Source: an uncultured Mollicutes bacterium (GTDB lineage Bacteria > Bacillota_I > Bacilli_A > RFN20 > CAG-826). Taken from it: a DNA stretch of 36,514 bases. The stretch's first letter is position 1. Every line of letters starts with the position of its first letter. The position numbers and the translations under genes were made by a program. Of this stretch, positions 1 to 9,221 are shown piece by piece. Location of the stretch: NCBI GenBank assembly GCA_937893635.1, contig CALBGF010000248.1:1-36514 (forward strand), read 5' to 3'. The notes under the pieces were generated by a model, which had not been told where the DNA came from, did no database searches, and worked only from the letters and a program-made list of their open reading frames with translations.

Positions 1-1656
1 TTAAGAACTATTGAACTTTCTAAAGAAAAAGGATTATTAATTAATGGAAAACGTGAAATCCTTCTTGGTGCTTGTATTCATCATGATAATGGCTTAATTG
101 GGGCAAGAAATATTAATTTTGCCGAATATCGCAAAGCTAGATTATTAAAAGATGCGGGATATAACGCGGTTAGAAGTGCTCATAATCCATGTTCTAAAGC
201 ATTCTTAGATGCATGTGATGAATTAGGCTTATATGTCTTAGATGAATATGTGGATTGTTGGTACATTCATAAAACATATTATGATTATGTCTTACATATG
301 GAACAAAATTATGAACATGATTTAAAACTAATGTCAGATAAAGACTATAACCATCCAAGTGTTATTATGTACTCTATTGGTAACGAAGTTAGTGAAACGG
401 GCCAAAAGAAAGGTATTGAATTAACACGTAAAATGATGGAATATTTACATTCTATTGATTACCGTAATGTTACTTGTGGCGTGAATATTTTCTTTAATTT
501 CTTAAGTTCAATGAACTTAGGTGTATATTCTGATAAAAAAGCCCAAAAAGAACTAAAATCTAAAAAGAAAAAGAAAGCAGTAGGTAGTGAATTCTTTAAT
601 GATTTGGCAGGAATTATGGGTGCATCTTTTATGAAAACTGGCGCTACTTTGCATGGATGTGATGTTAAAACTCGTGATGCTTTTGCAGCTCTTGATGTCG
701 CGGGATATAACTATGGCATTAAACGTTATAAACATGATTTAAAGAAATATCCAAATCGCTTTATTTTAGGTACAGAAACATTTTGTTCTGATGCTGAAAT
801 ATTCTATGAACTTGCTAAAAAGAATCCACGTTTAATTGGTGATTTTGTTTGGTCTGGCATTGATTATATTGGTGAAGTTGGTGTTGGTTCTTGGACAGTA
901 GATGAATATTGCGATAATGATTTTTCACATTCTGTAGGTTGGTTAACCGCAGGAAGTGGAAGAATAGATATTACTGGTAAAAAACTTAGCGAAGTTGATT
1001 TCATGCAAGTAGCGTTTGATCAAAAAGTAATAGCAATGGGCGTTGTACCTGTTAATCATTATAAGCGTAAACATTCTCCTTCGGCATGGAAATGCTCAAT
1101 GGCTTTAGATAATTGGTCTTATGATGGATTTGAAGGTAAAGTAACAGAAGTAGAAGTTTATACTAAAGCACCATTTATTGAACTATATTTAAATGGAAAA
1201 TTACTAAAAAGAAAGAAAACTAAAAAAGCATTTAATGTGTTTAAAGTTAAGTATCAACCAGGTGAATTAAAAGCACAAGCTTATGATAAAGATTATAATT
1301 TAATTGGTGAAGCTATTATTCGAAGTGGTAAAAGTGTAGTCACTTTAACAGGAACTAGTGAATTAAAAGAATTTAAAGAAAATGATTTAGTTTATGTGCG
1401 ATTCATGTTTAGTGATAAAAATGGAATAGTTAAACCAGCAATAAAAGATAATATTACTATTACTAGTGTTGAAAATGGTAAATTATTAGGATTTGGTAAT
1501 GGTTGTTCTTATTCTAAAGAAGGATATTTGAATAATACTACTTCCACATATTATGGTGAGGCTCTAGCGGTTATAAAACCAGATAATAAAGGTGATGTAA
1601 AAGTAAGCGCTAGTTCTAAATATGGTGATGTCGAAGTAAAAGTAAAGAAAAAATAA
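1..1656 (+). CDS. Glycoside hydrolase family 2 protein (beta-galactosidase-like), 5' truncated
   Basis: The reading frame is open from base 1, so the window cuts off the N-terminal sugar-binding domain; 551 codons remain. The TIM barrel begins with GACIHHDNG and NAVRSAHNP, both GH2 signatures, followed by DELGLYVLDEYVDCW. The acid/base glutamate is E129 (window numbering) in HPSVIMYSIGNE, and the likely nucleophile is E259 in GTETF. FVWSGIDYIGE closes the barrel. A Glyco_hydro_2 C-terminal/DUF4982-like beta domain (about 380-440, with IELYLNGKLLKRKK) and a last Ig-like domain (about 455-551) follow, as in bacterial GH2 enzymes of gut organisms. The family removes non-reducing terminal beta-linked galactose or related sugars; the substrate cannot be told from this part. 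No export signal can be judged because the start is missing. A hairpin terminator follows directly. Confidence 0.9.
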   Translation, partial: LRTIELSKEKGLLINGKREILLGACIHHDNGLIGARNINFAEYRKARLLKDAGYNAVRSAHNPCSKAFLDACDELGLYVLDEYVDCWYIHKTYYDYVLHMEQNYEHDLKLMSDKDYNHPSVIMYSIGNEVSETGQKKGIELTRKMMEYLHSIDYRNVTCGVNIFFNFLSSMNLGVYSDKKAQKELKSKKKKKAVGSEFFNDLAGIMGASFMKTGATLHGCDVKTRDAFAALDVAGYNYGIKRYKHDLKKYPNRFILGTETFCSDAEIFYELAKKNPRLIGDFVWSGIDYIGEVGVGSWTVDEYCDNDFSHSVGWLTAGSGRIDITGKKLSEVDFMQVAFDQKVIAMGVVPVNHYKRKHSPSAWKCSMALDNWSYDGFEGKVTEVEVYTKAPFIELYLNGKLLKRKKTKKAFNVFKVKYQPGELKAQAYDKDYNLIGEAIIRSGKSVVTLTGTSELKEFKENDLVYVRFMFSDKNGIVKPAIKDNITITSVENGKLLGFGNGCSYSKEGYLNNTTSTYYGEALAVIKPDNKGDVKVSASSKYGDVEVKVKKK

Positions 1657-1663
1657 GTGAAAA

Positions 1664-1690
1664 GTGTCCAGAACTTCTGGGCATTTTTAA
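1664..1690 (+). terminator. Weak intrinsic terminator after the GH2 gene
   Basis: GTCCAG (1666-1671) pairs with CTGGGC (1677-1682) around a 5-base loop, with one G-T wobble, and is followed by ATTTTTAATT. The stem is short, so read-through is possible. Confidence 0.55.
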
Positions 1691-1719
1691 TTGCTTTAAT
1701 GGATTACTCATGATATAAT
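1691..1719 (+). promoter_or_regulatory. Promoter for the first DUF4143 ATPase
   Basis: TTGCTT at 1691-1696 and a perfect TATAAT at 1714-1719 are 17 bases apart. The start codon at 1776 lies about 50 bases downstream of the predicted transcript start. Confidence 0.6.
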
Positions 1720-1775
1720 AAATGCGAAAGTAAGGACAAAAACGGCGCCAAATCCATATTAGAGGAGTAATTGCT

Positions 1776-3050
1776 ATGATAAATAGAGAATATTATTTAA
1801 ATCAGATAATTTCAAAAATGTGGGATGGTAACATTAAAGTTATCACGGGTATTAGAAGATGCGGTAAATCTACATTGCTATTTGAATTGTTTTATGATTA
1901 TTTGATTAAAAGCGGAGTTGAAAAAAATAATATCATAAAAATTGAATTAGATAAAAGAAAATATTTGAAATATAGAAATCCAATTACTTTATGTGATTAT
2001 GTTGAAAATATAGTTACTAATGATAAAGATAATAAATATTATTTATTTATTGATGAAGTTCAATTAACTAATAAAGTAAAAGACGAAGAAAGTGGTATTG
2101 TTGTAACTATTTATGATATGTTAAATGAATTAAAAGGATATCCAAATTTAGATTGTTATGTTACTGGTTCTAATTCTAAAATGTTATCTAGTGATATTGC
2201 CACTGAATTTAGAGGTAGATCTAGTCAAATAAAAGTATATCCACTATCTTTTAAAGAGATTTATTCTTTCAAGCAAATTGATAAACGAGATTTATTGGAT
2301 GAATATATGCAATATGGTGGAATGCCAGGATTAATAAATTTAAAGACTGATGAAGAAAAAAAAGCATATCTTGATAATTTATATAGTGAAATATATTTAA
2401 AAGATTTGGTTGAATATGGAAAAATAAGAAGAGAAGATGTTTTAGAAGAAATATTAAATTATCTAGCTTCACAAATTAGTTCATTAACCAATTCTTCAAA
2501 TATAGCTAATTCTATTAATGTTAAGGCATCAAGTAAAATTGATGATGGACTAATTACAAGGTATTTAAATCAATTGAAAGATGCGTTTTTAATATCTGAA
2601 GCAAAAAGGTATGATATTAAAGGCAAGACTTATTTTGGTTATCCAAATAAGTATTATTACACAGATATAGGCCTTAGAAATTCAAGATTAAATTATAGAC
2701 AAAATGATTCAGGACATATAATGGAAAACATTATATATAATGAACTTATTGTGCGTGGCTATTCTGTTGATGTTGGTGTCATTGAAGATAGAAGAGGTGG
2801 AGCTAATAAGCAAAAAGAGATTGATTTTATTGTAAATAATTTTGATAATAAAATATATATTCAATCAGCTCTTAGAATCGAAGAAGATTCTAAAATGAAT
2901 TCTGAACTTGATTCACTTAAATTAACTAAAGATTTTTTTAAGAAGATAATAATAAGAAATGATATTATTTCGAGTTTTTATGATGAAAATGGCATTTTGC
3001 ATGCTAATTTAATAGATTTCTTATTAGGAAAAATTGATTTACTAAAATAA
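1776..3050 (+). CDS. AAA ATPase with C-terminal DUF4143-type domain (copy 1)
   Basis: A 424-residue P-loop ATPase of the COG1373 type. Walker A is GIRRCGKST (K31), Walker B is YYLFIDEVQ (D93, E94), and TGSNSKMLSS plus EFRGR are the usual sensor and arginine motifs. The C-terminal part has the nuclease-like DUF4143 fold with EIDFIV, but where active relatives carry a lysine in (I)EaK this copy has IQSALR, so nuclease activity is unlikely. The family is common and scattered in bacteria; its cellular role is not established. GAGGAG lies 8 bases before the ATG, which supports this start. The gene stands alone with its own promoter and is separated from enolase by a gene remnant and a terminator. 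It is only distantly similar to the second ATPase downstream of enolase. Confidence 0.92.
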   Translation: MINREYYLNQIISKMWDGNIKVITGIRRCGKSTLLFELFYDYLIKSGVEKNNIIKIELDKRKYLKYRNPITLCDYVENIVTNDKDNKYYLFIDEVQLTNKVKDEESGIVVTIYDMLNELKGYPNLDCYVTGSNSKMLSSDIATEFRGRSSQIKVYPLSFKEIYSFKQIDKRDLLDEYMQYGGMPGLINLKTDEEKKAYLDNLYSEIYLKDLVEYGKIRREDVLEEILNYLASQISSLTNSSNIANSINVKASSKIDDGLITRYLNQLKDAFLISEAKRYDIKGKTYFGYPNKYYYTDIGLRNSRLNYRQNDSGHIMENIIYNELIVRGYSVDVGVIEDRRGGANKQKEIDFIVNNFDNKIYIQSALRIEEDSKMNSELDSLKLTKDFFKKIIIRNDIISSFYDENGILHANLIDFLLGKIDLLK

Positions 3051-3207
3051 TAATGGATCCTTTATTTATTTTATTTATGATATAGCAGCAGTTCAAAGAA
3101 TAATACCTTATGATCTAATTGATGATCCAGATTTAGGAATATATGAACATGATTATCAAGGAGATTCATTAACTTGCATTTATTGTAAGCACGTTAAAGA
3201 AAATTAA
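3046..3207 (+). pseudogene. Orphan coding tail without a start codon
   Basis: Just after the ATPase stop, one frame stays open to TAA at 3205 and reads like protein, with IIPYDLIDDPDLG, IYEHDYQGDSLTC and a closing CIYCKHVKEN. It has no ATG, GTG or TTG start and no ribosome site. A rho-independent terminator follows at the distance expected for a real gene end. I read this as the 3' end of a lost gene whose front was removed, perhaps when the ATPase was inserted. I do not recognise the family; the CxxC suggests a metal-binding or redox tail. Confidence 0.4.
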
Positions 3208-3210
3208 AGA

Positions 3211-3243
3211 GAGTTTCATTATGAAACTCATTTCTTTTTATTT
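3211..3243 (+). terminator. Intrinsic terminator after the gene remnant
   Basis: A perfect 8-bp stem GAGTTTCA/TGAAACTC (3211-3218, 3222-3229) with loop TTA is followed by ATTTCTTTTTATTT. Confidence 0.75.
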
Positions 3244-3247
3244 AAAT

Positions 3248-3261
3248 GTGTAGCGCTTTCA
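3248..3261 (+). promoter_or_regulatory. Possible cre-like half-site upstream of enolase
   Basis: AGCGCTTTCA at 3252-3261 matches the 3' ten bases of the catabolite-responsive element used by CcpA; the 5' part is degenerate. A TATACT at 3297-3302 could be the enolase -10 box, but no good -35 is visible. Confidence 0.25.
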
Positions 3262-3307
3262 TTATCGTTTTTAAATATATGTTATTTTGTGATGATTATA
3301 CTAATAA

Positions 3308-4636
<1,329 letters not shown>

Positions 4637-4657
4637 TAATAACTAAAATCTAAATTA

Positions 4658-4692
4658 AAAACTATTGAGTTGTAAAATTCAATAGTTTTTTT
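4658..4692 (+). terminator. Intrinsic terminator of enolase
   Basis: AACTATTGA (4660-4668) pairs with TCAATAGTT (4679-4687), and a run of seven T follows (4686-4692). Confidence 0.85.
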
Positions 4693-4730
4693 ACGCTTAA
4701 TTGCTGATTAAAAATGATAATTATGCCACT

Positions 4731-4768
4731 AACTCCAAAATGTACTAAAATTAGTAGAATTTGGAGTT
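4731..4768. repeat. 38-bp nested inverted repeat upstream of the second ATPase
   Basis: The outer arms AACTCCAAA (4731-4739) and TTTGGAGTT (4760-4768) are perfect complements. Inside, TACTA (4743-4747) and TAGTA (4752-4756) are also complementary, so the whole element can form a long cruciform or hairpin. No T-run follows. A TATACT box lies 10 bases downstream (4778-4783), so it may be an operator or leader hairpin for the ATPase gene, or a small mobile remnant. Confidence 0.6.
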
Positions 4769-4808
4769 GAACATGCGTATACTATATTTGGAGGGAGAAA
4801 TTCTTAAT

Positions 4809-6047
4809 ATGATATATGCAAGAACAATTCTTAAATCAATAATTACATCTACAGAAGAATATCCGGTAACATTGATTACAGGTGCTAGACAAGTTGGTAA
4901 ATCTACAGTTGTATCTTATTTTGAGACCAAGGGTTATAAATATATTTCTTTTGATGACACAGAACTACTTAAAAAAGCAAAAGAAAATCCTAAAAAATTT
5001 ATTGAAGAACAAGGCTTTCCTATCATAATTGATGAAATTCAAAGAGCAAAAGAACTATTTATAGAAATAGAAAATATTGTTAATAAAACACGAAGAGAAA
5101 AAGGCACTTTAGCGGCTAATGGAATGTATATTTTAACAGGTAGCCAAAAATTTCATTTAATGAAAGGAGTCAGTGAATCTTTGTCAGGTAGGGTTGGCAT
5201 AATTGAAATGGAACCACTTAGCCAAGCAGAGATAAGAAATTGGAAAGAACAACCATTTATTGTAGATTTAGAGCAATTAAGTAATAAAGTTGATGATAGA
5301 TATTTATCAGATGATGATTTATATCTATCTATTGTTAGAGGATTTTATCCAGCAAGATGGGAGATTGAAGGAAAACCAATAAATAATTATTATTCTAACT
5401 ACTTACGTACGTTCATTGAAAGAGATGTTAGAGAGTTAATAAATATTAAAGATTTAAACAAGTTTGAAAATTTTATTAAAGTCTTAGCTTCCACCACCGG
5501 AGAAGAATTGAATATTAATAACATTTCGAAAATTGTTGGGATTGATAATAAGACAGTGGAGTCATGGTTAAGCATTTTAATCGTAAGCAATATTATTACT
5601 ATATTAGAACCTTATTATGAAGATTCTATTAATAAAAGAATTGTTAAAACTAAAAAAATATATTTTAATGATACGGGATTTGCATGTTATTTAATTGGAA
5701 TTGATTCACCTAAAGCATTAAAATTATCCTCATTTAAGGGAAGAATTTTTGAAACATATATTCATAATGAAATTAGAAAATCATTTAAAAATAATATGAT
5801 TGATGTGCAAATGTTTTATTATCGAGATAACAATCAAAATGAAATAGATTTCATCTTATTAAAAGATGGAAATCTTTATCTAATTGAAGCAAAATCAGAA
5901 AAGCAATATGGCATTGATGATGTAAAAGCATTTAAGCAATTAGAAAATACTAAATATAATATTGCAGGGAAATGCATATTATGTTGCTCAAATGAAATGT
6001 ATAAAATTTCTTCTCAAATTTACGCATTTCCAATTAAATGTATATAA
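4809..6047 (+). CDS. AAA ATPase with C-terminal DUF4143 nuclease-like domain (copy 2)
   Basis: A COG1373-type ATPase of 412 residues. Walker A is GARQVGKST (K31), Walker B is FPIIIDEIQ (D75, E76), followed by TGSQKFHLM and LSGRVGIIEM. Unlike copy 1, the C-terminal domain keeps the full PD-(D/E)XK-like signature, NEIDFILL then LYLIEAKS, so it could retain metal-dependent or DNA-related activity; the family's true function is unsettled. I chose the ATG at 4809 because GGAGGGAG lies just upstream (4790-4797); the frame is open further upstream through a TTG at 4761 inside the inverted repeat, which is an unlikely start. It is a single gene with its own terminator. Sequence differs too much from copy 1 for a recent duplication. 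Confidence 0.92.
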   Translation: MIYARTILKSIITSTEEYPVTLITGARQVGKSTVVSYFETKGYKYISFDDTELLKKAKENPKKFIEEQGFPIIIDEIQRAKELFIEIENIVNKTRREKGTLAANGMYILTGSQKFHLMKGVSESLSGRVGIIEMEPLSQAEIRNWKEQPFIVDLEQLSNKVDDRYLSDDDLYLSIVRGFYPARWEIEGKPINNYYSNYLRTFIERDVRELINIKDLNKFENFIKVLASTTGEELNINNISKIVGIDNKTVESWLSILIVSNIITILEPYYEDSINKRIVKTKKIYFNDTGFACYLIGIDSPKALKLSSFKGRIFETYIHNEIRKSFKNNMIDVQMFYYRDNNQNEIDFILLKDGNLYLIEAKSEKQYGIDDVKAFKQLENTKYNIAGKCILCCSNEMYKISSQIYAFPIKCI

Positions 6048-6113
6048 AGTCGAATTATTTCTAAGCAATTTAACTTTATTTTATAAAACTTTTTTAAGTT
6101 AAAAATAATATTT

Positions 6114-6147
6114 AAAAACTGTTGAACATTAAAATCCAACAGTTTTT
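6114..6147. terminator. Bidirectional terminator between convergent genes
   Basis: AAAAACTGTTG (6114-6124) pairs perfectly with CAACAGTTTTT (6137-6147) and is flanked by T-runs on both strands, so it can end the ATPase (plus) and the SPFH gene (minus). Confidence 0.85.
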
Positions 6148-6157
6148 TTGCACTTAA

Positions 6158-7375
6158 TTATTCACCGGCACTTGGGTTAGAAGGAATGATAATATCAACA
6201 TTATCTTGACCAGTCATAACACTAGGAAGTTTTCCATCCCATTTTTCTAAATATTCTAAATATTTAACAAATTCTACAACGATATTTAAATCATCTTTTG
6301 TATGTGTTTCATCGTATACAATAGAATATTTTGTACTTGCTAATGAAGTAGATATTGTTGTTTTAATTAAATTATCTTCCTCATAATTAACTATAACACC
6401 AACGTTAGGATAAGTATTTGTTTCGGATTCAACTGTTTCTTTAGAAAATATTTCGTTAGTTTGTGTATTTTCTTTAACTGTTTCGACACTTTGAATATAA
6501 GTTTCATTTACTTTAAAGCCTAATGATTTAGATAATTCGACAATTTTTAAAGCCATAGCTTCAGCAGAAGCAGAAGCGATGATTTTTTGACTTTCAGCAT
6601 CACCACGAGCGGCTTCAATTTTGGCTTGTGCAGTTAATTTTGCGACTTCTAATTCTTGTTCAGCCTTTGTAATAGCGGCTTCTTTTTGTTGCTCCGCGAC
6701 CACTTTATCTTCGACGGCTTTTTCAAATTCATCGGTAAAATCGATATTAGTTAAGTTAACTGCAGTAACTTGTACATAATATTTATCTCCAACTGCTTCT
6801 TTAACAACATTTTCAACTTCTGGAGATATTTTAGCTCTTGTTTCAATGATTTTCATAGCGGTGTATTTAGATAATATTGATTTAGTATTATCATCCGCGA
6901 CTTTTTCAATTCTTTGTCCCAATGAATCCATATTAGTGTATTCAGTTAAAATATTTTCCGCTTTTCCTGGATCGATTTTAAATTGCACGGTCATTTGTAT
7001 ATTCATAGTTTGAGCGTCACTAGAATAAGAACTAGTGTTAATTTCTAATTTTTGCACAGTGGTATCAAAATATGTATAATTTGTAGTTAAACAGAAATCA
7101 AAATATGTTCCTGGTAAGCGAGTACCCACTACTTTACCTAAACTTTTAACAACTGCAACTTGTCCAGCTTCAACTTGATGGAAAGAGCCAGGTATTAAAA
7201 TAGTTCCTATTAAAGAAACAAGTAAACCGATAATAGAAATCTTATTTAGTTTCTTTTTGTTACCATTAGTTACGTCAATAATTTTTCCTTTCTTGGTATT
7301 AGTGGAAATAGCAATTCCTACCAAAAATAGAATAATAAGTGCAGCAAAAACGACAAATAAAATAGACTTAATCAT
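6158..7375 (-). CDS. SPFH/band 7 (prohibitin-like) membrane protein
   Basis: A 405-residue scaffold protein of the prohibitin/stomatin superfamily, which forms membrane-bound oligomers. Two hydrophobic segments (about 4-24 and 47-64) precede the band 7 domain, which opens with QVEAGQVAVVKSLGKVVG and LPGTYFDF. A long charged helix (about 215-280) with EQQKEAAITKAEQELEVAK and AARGDAESQKIIASA is the typical coiled coil. The family's closing motif, YLEKWDGKLPSVM, is near the C-terminus, but about 70 acidic residues (from VKENTQTNEIF) separate it from the coiled coil. AAGGAGGA lies 8 bases before the ATG. Its transcript starts at the riboswitch-like leader at 7432-7522, so expression is probably set by a metal or metabolite signal. 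Confidence 0.93.
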   Translation of the reverse strand: MIKSILFVVFAALIILFLVGIAISTNTKKGKIIDVTNGNKKKLNKISIIGLLVSLIGTILIPGSFHQVEAGQVAVVKSLGKVVGTRLPGTYFDFCLTTNYTYFDTTVQKLEINTSSYSSDAQTMNIQMTVQFKIDPGKAENILTEYTNMDSLGQRIEKVADDNTKSILSKYTAMKIIETRAKISPEVENVVKEAVGDKYYVQVTAVNLTNIDFTDEFEKAVEDKVVAEQQKEAAITKAEQELEVAKLTAQAKIEAARGDAESQKIIASASAEAMALKIVELSKSLGFKVNETYIQSVETVKENTQTNEIFSKETVESETNTYPNVGVIVNYEEDNLIKTTISTSLASTKYSIVYDETHTKDDLNIVVEFVKYLEYLEKWDGKLPSVMTGQDNVDIIIPSNPSAGE

Positions 7376-7411
7376 AATTATTTTCCTCCTTGATTATAGT
7401 TTATTTCCATG

Positions 7412-7442
7412 AAAAAAGATCATGGGGTCTTACCATGATCTT
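7412..7442 (-). terminator. Leader terminator (expression platform) of the SPFH gene
   Basis: Read on the minus strand, AAGATCATGG pairs perfectly with CCATGATCTT (10 bp, loop TAAGACC), followed by TTTT. It lies 5' of the SPFH ribosome site, so it ends the transcript before the gene. Its 5' arm overlaps the 3' arm of the aptamer P1 helix, so the two cannot form together. Confidence 0.75.
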
Positions 7443-7522
7443 GCGAAATCTTTTATTGATTAGTAATCCCAGTTTTATTAAACGGGTATGTTGAGATTAC
7501 TCGAGTACGCTACTCCTCAGGT
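7432..7522 (-). promoter_or_regulatory. Candidate yybP-ykoY (Mn2+) riboswitch
   Basis: On the minus strand the leader reads ACCTGA (P1 5' arm, 7522-7517), GGAGTAGC (7516-7509), a short GTAC-TCGA-GTA hairpin, then a helix AGTAATC/GATTACT (7501-7495 and 7468-7462) enclosing TCAACATAC and a second hairpin, and finally GCAAGA (7444-7439) followed by TCATGGT, which pairs with ACCTGA leaving one bulged U. From memory of the family, GGAGUAGC right after P1, a UCAA-type L3 loop inside P3 and GCAAGA right before the P1 3' arm are the conserved parts of yybP-ykoY RNAs. P1 would compete with the terminator, predicting that ligand turns the gene on. Not checked against a covariance model. Confidence 0.6.
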
Positions 7523-7528
7523 GCTTTT

Positions 7529-7557
7529 ATATTAGCATAAATTCATAGCATTTTCAA
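7529..7557 (-). promoter_or_regulatory. Promoter of the SPFH leader
   Basis: On the minus strand TTGAAA (7557-7552) and TAATAT (7534-7529) are 17 bases apart, with TGC just before the -10 (extended -10). The predicted start falls at about 7521-7523, exactly where the aptamer P1 helix begins. Confidence 0.72.
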
Positions 7558-7703
7558 TGTTTGTTCCAAAAATTCTCGACATTTTGAGAAATTTGTACTA
7601 TGACATTAATAAAAATTTATAATACTTTTTATTTCTAAAGATTTGCAAAAAATCAAATAAAACATCCAGACACTTTTGCTTTTAGTGAACAAAAGAAAAA
7701 AAG

Positions 7704-7724
7704 TATTAATTTATTAAATTAATA
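7704..7724. repeat. 21-bp AT-only inverted repeat upstream of the sensor kinase
   Basis: TATTAATTTA and TAAATTAATA are perfect complements around one central T. It may be an operator for the kinase gene, or chance in AT-rich DNA. Apart from this and the promoter at 7749, I see nothing else in 7558-7811. Confidence 0.35.
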
Positions 7725-7748
7725 ACTATTACCACATTTTGTCATATG

Positions 7749-7777
7749 TTGATTTTTAAAATGCATTTTGTTATTTT
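7749..7777 (+). promoter_or_regulatory. Possible promoter of the two-component operon
   Basis: TTGATT (7749-7754) and TATTTT (7772-7777) with 17-base spacing. A second candidate is TTGTAC (7593) with TATAAT (7618), spacing 19. Confidence 0.35.
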
Positions 7778-7811
7778 AAAATTAATAAGGGCAGAAAGAA
7801 GAATATAATTT

Positions 7812-9221
7812 ATGAAATCTCTTTTTGAATATTTAGCAAAATACTTTGAAACACCTGGTCCAGTACTTTTTGAAACAACATATTTTTTCTTATTGGCTCT
7901 AGTATTTAATAAGGATAAAGATATCAAAAAAATAAAGACCTGGTTAGTTATGTTATTTGAAATGTTCTTATTATGGTTAATAATGTTTTTATTTAGATTT
8001 CTTAGAGCAAAGTACTTTTATTCATATGGATTTTTTGTGGCTTTATTTTTAGTTCTTTTAACTATAGGATATGGATTAATTAAATATCGTAAAGATATTA
8101 AATTAAGTTTATATTATTCTTTGTTTTTATCAGCTTATAGTGTTTATCTTACTTCTTTTATACAAGCTGTGCCAGATTTCTTTTGTGTGCTTTTAAAAAT
8201 TGATACACCAGTTATAGCTTCTACAATCTCATCGTGTATTGTAGCCCCTTTAATGAATATTTCAATGATGTTTTTTATTTATAAAAAGCCATTAGATACA
8301 TATGGTAAGCCAACTTGGAAATATATTGCTATCCCAAGTTTGTTATTAGTATTTTCTTCTTTAATGCAAATATATAATATGCAAATTACAGAATTATTAG
8401 ATAAAAATGATTATTATGGACAAGGAACCATTGCGCAAGAAAAAAGAATATTTATTTTCTATATAGGCATAGTCTTATACACATTAATTGTTTTAGGATA
8501 TTTATATTGCTATAACTCAATTAAAAATGCTAAAGAAAAGAAAAAGGTTAATAGTTATTTATCGGACGCTAAGCAATATGCAATTGAAGCTGAAAATATG
8601 AATGAGATTATTAAAATGAATTTAGAAGAAATGCGCTCGATTAGACATGAAATCAATAATCAACTATCTTATATGCAAATAATGATTTCTCAAAAAAATT
8701 ACGATAAATTAGAAGAGTATTTAGAGCAATTTAATAAAAATATTCCTTCAAGTTTAGAATTTTGTGATACCGATAATACCATTATCCGAAATATTCTTGG
8801 CATGGAACAATATAAAGCAAAAAATCAAGGTATTAAAATTATCCCGAATGTTTTAGTAAAACAAAAACTTAATATCGAAGATTCCGACCTAGCGGCTTTA
8901 TTAATAAATCTTATTGATAACGCTATTGAGGCTATTCAATTTGATAAGATAGAAGATGCTCAAATTGATTTATCAATTGTAGAGAAAAATGATTTTCTTT
9001 TAATTAATATTCTTAATCCTGTAGCAAAAACTGAAAATAACAAATTAAGACTATCCTTAACTACATTAAAGAAAGATAAATCGTTACATGGACATGGGAC
9101 AAAAATAATTAAGAAAATTGTGGAAAAATATAATGGATGTTTTGATTATAAAATTGAAAATGGTAAGTTTGTTGTGGATATAATGATTTCTTTATTAAAG
9201 GAAGGGACACAAAATGATTAA
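7812..9221 (+). CDS. AgrC/ComD-like sensor histidine kinase
   Basis: A 469-residue membrane kinase. The first ~235 residues hold about six or seven hydrophobic segments with little extracellular loop, as in HPK10 kinases that sense peptides at the membrane. A coiled region leads to the phosphoacceptor motif RHEINNQLSY (H279). The ATPase domain is HATPase_c_5-like, with N370 in LINLIDNAIEAI and the G-box GHGTKIIKKIVEKY (about 427). AAAGAAG lies about 9 bases before the ATG. The response regulator overlaps by 8 bases, so the two are translationally coupled. No AgrD-like peptide, AgrB-like protease or transporter is adjacent, so the signal is unknown. The next genes downstream are surface proteins, which may be targets. 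Confidence 0.92.
   Translation: MKSLFEYLAKYFETPGPVLFETTYFFLLALVFNKDKDIKKIKTWLVMLFEMFLLWLIMFLFRFLRAKYFYSYGFFVALFLVLLTIGYGLIKYRKDIKLSLYYSLFLSAYSVYLTSFIQAVPDFFCVLLKIDTPVIASTISSCIVAPLMNISMMFFIYKKPLDTYGKPTWKYIAIPSLLLVFSSLMQIYNMQITELLDKNDYYGQGTIAQEKRIFIFYIGIVLYTLIVLGYLYCYNSIKNAKEKKKVNSYLSDAKQYAIEAENMNEIIKMNLEEMRSIRHEINNQLSYMQIMISQKNYDKLEEYLEQFNKNIPSSLEFCDTDNTIIRNILGMEQYKAKNQGIKIIPNVLVKQKLNIEDSDLAALLINLIDNAIEAIQFDKIEDAQIDLSIVEKNDFLLINILNPVAKTENNKLRLSLTTLKKDKSLHGHGTKIIKKIVEKYNGCFDYKIENGKFVVDIMISLLKEGTQND

Noticed and set aside
553..735. Minus-strand open frame inside the GH2 gene
   Set aside because: Shadow of a strongly coding plus-strand frame, with no ribosome site or family signal; the same holds for the other short opposite-strand frames inside the GH3 and surface-protein genes.
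3249..3261. Full cre site before enolase
   Set aside because: TGTAGCGCTTTCA is one base short of the 14-bp cre spacing, so only a half-site is listed at low confidence.
7560..7600. Hairpin AAATTCTC/GAGAAATTT
   Set aside because: Arms differ in length by one base and there is no T-run or gene context to give it a role.
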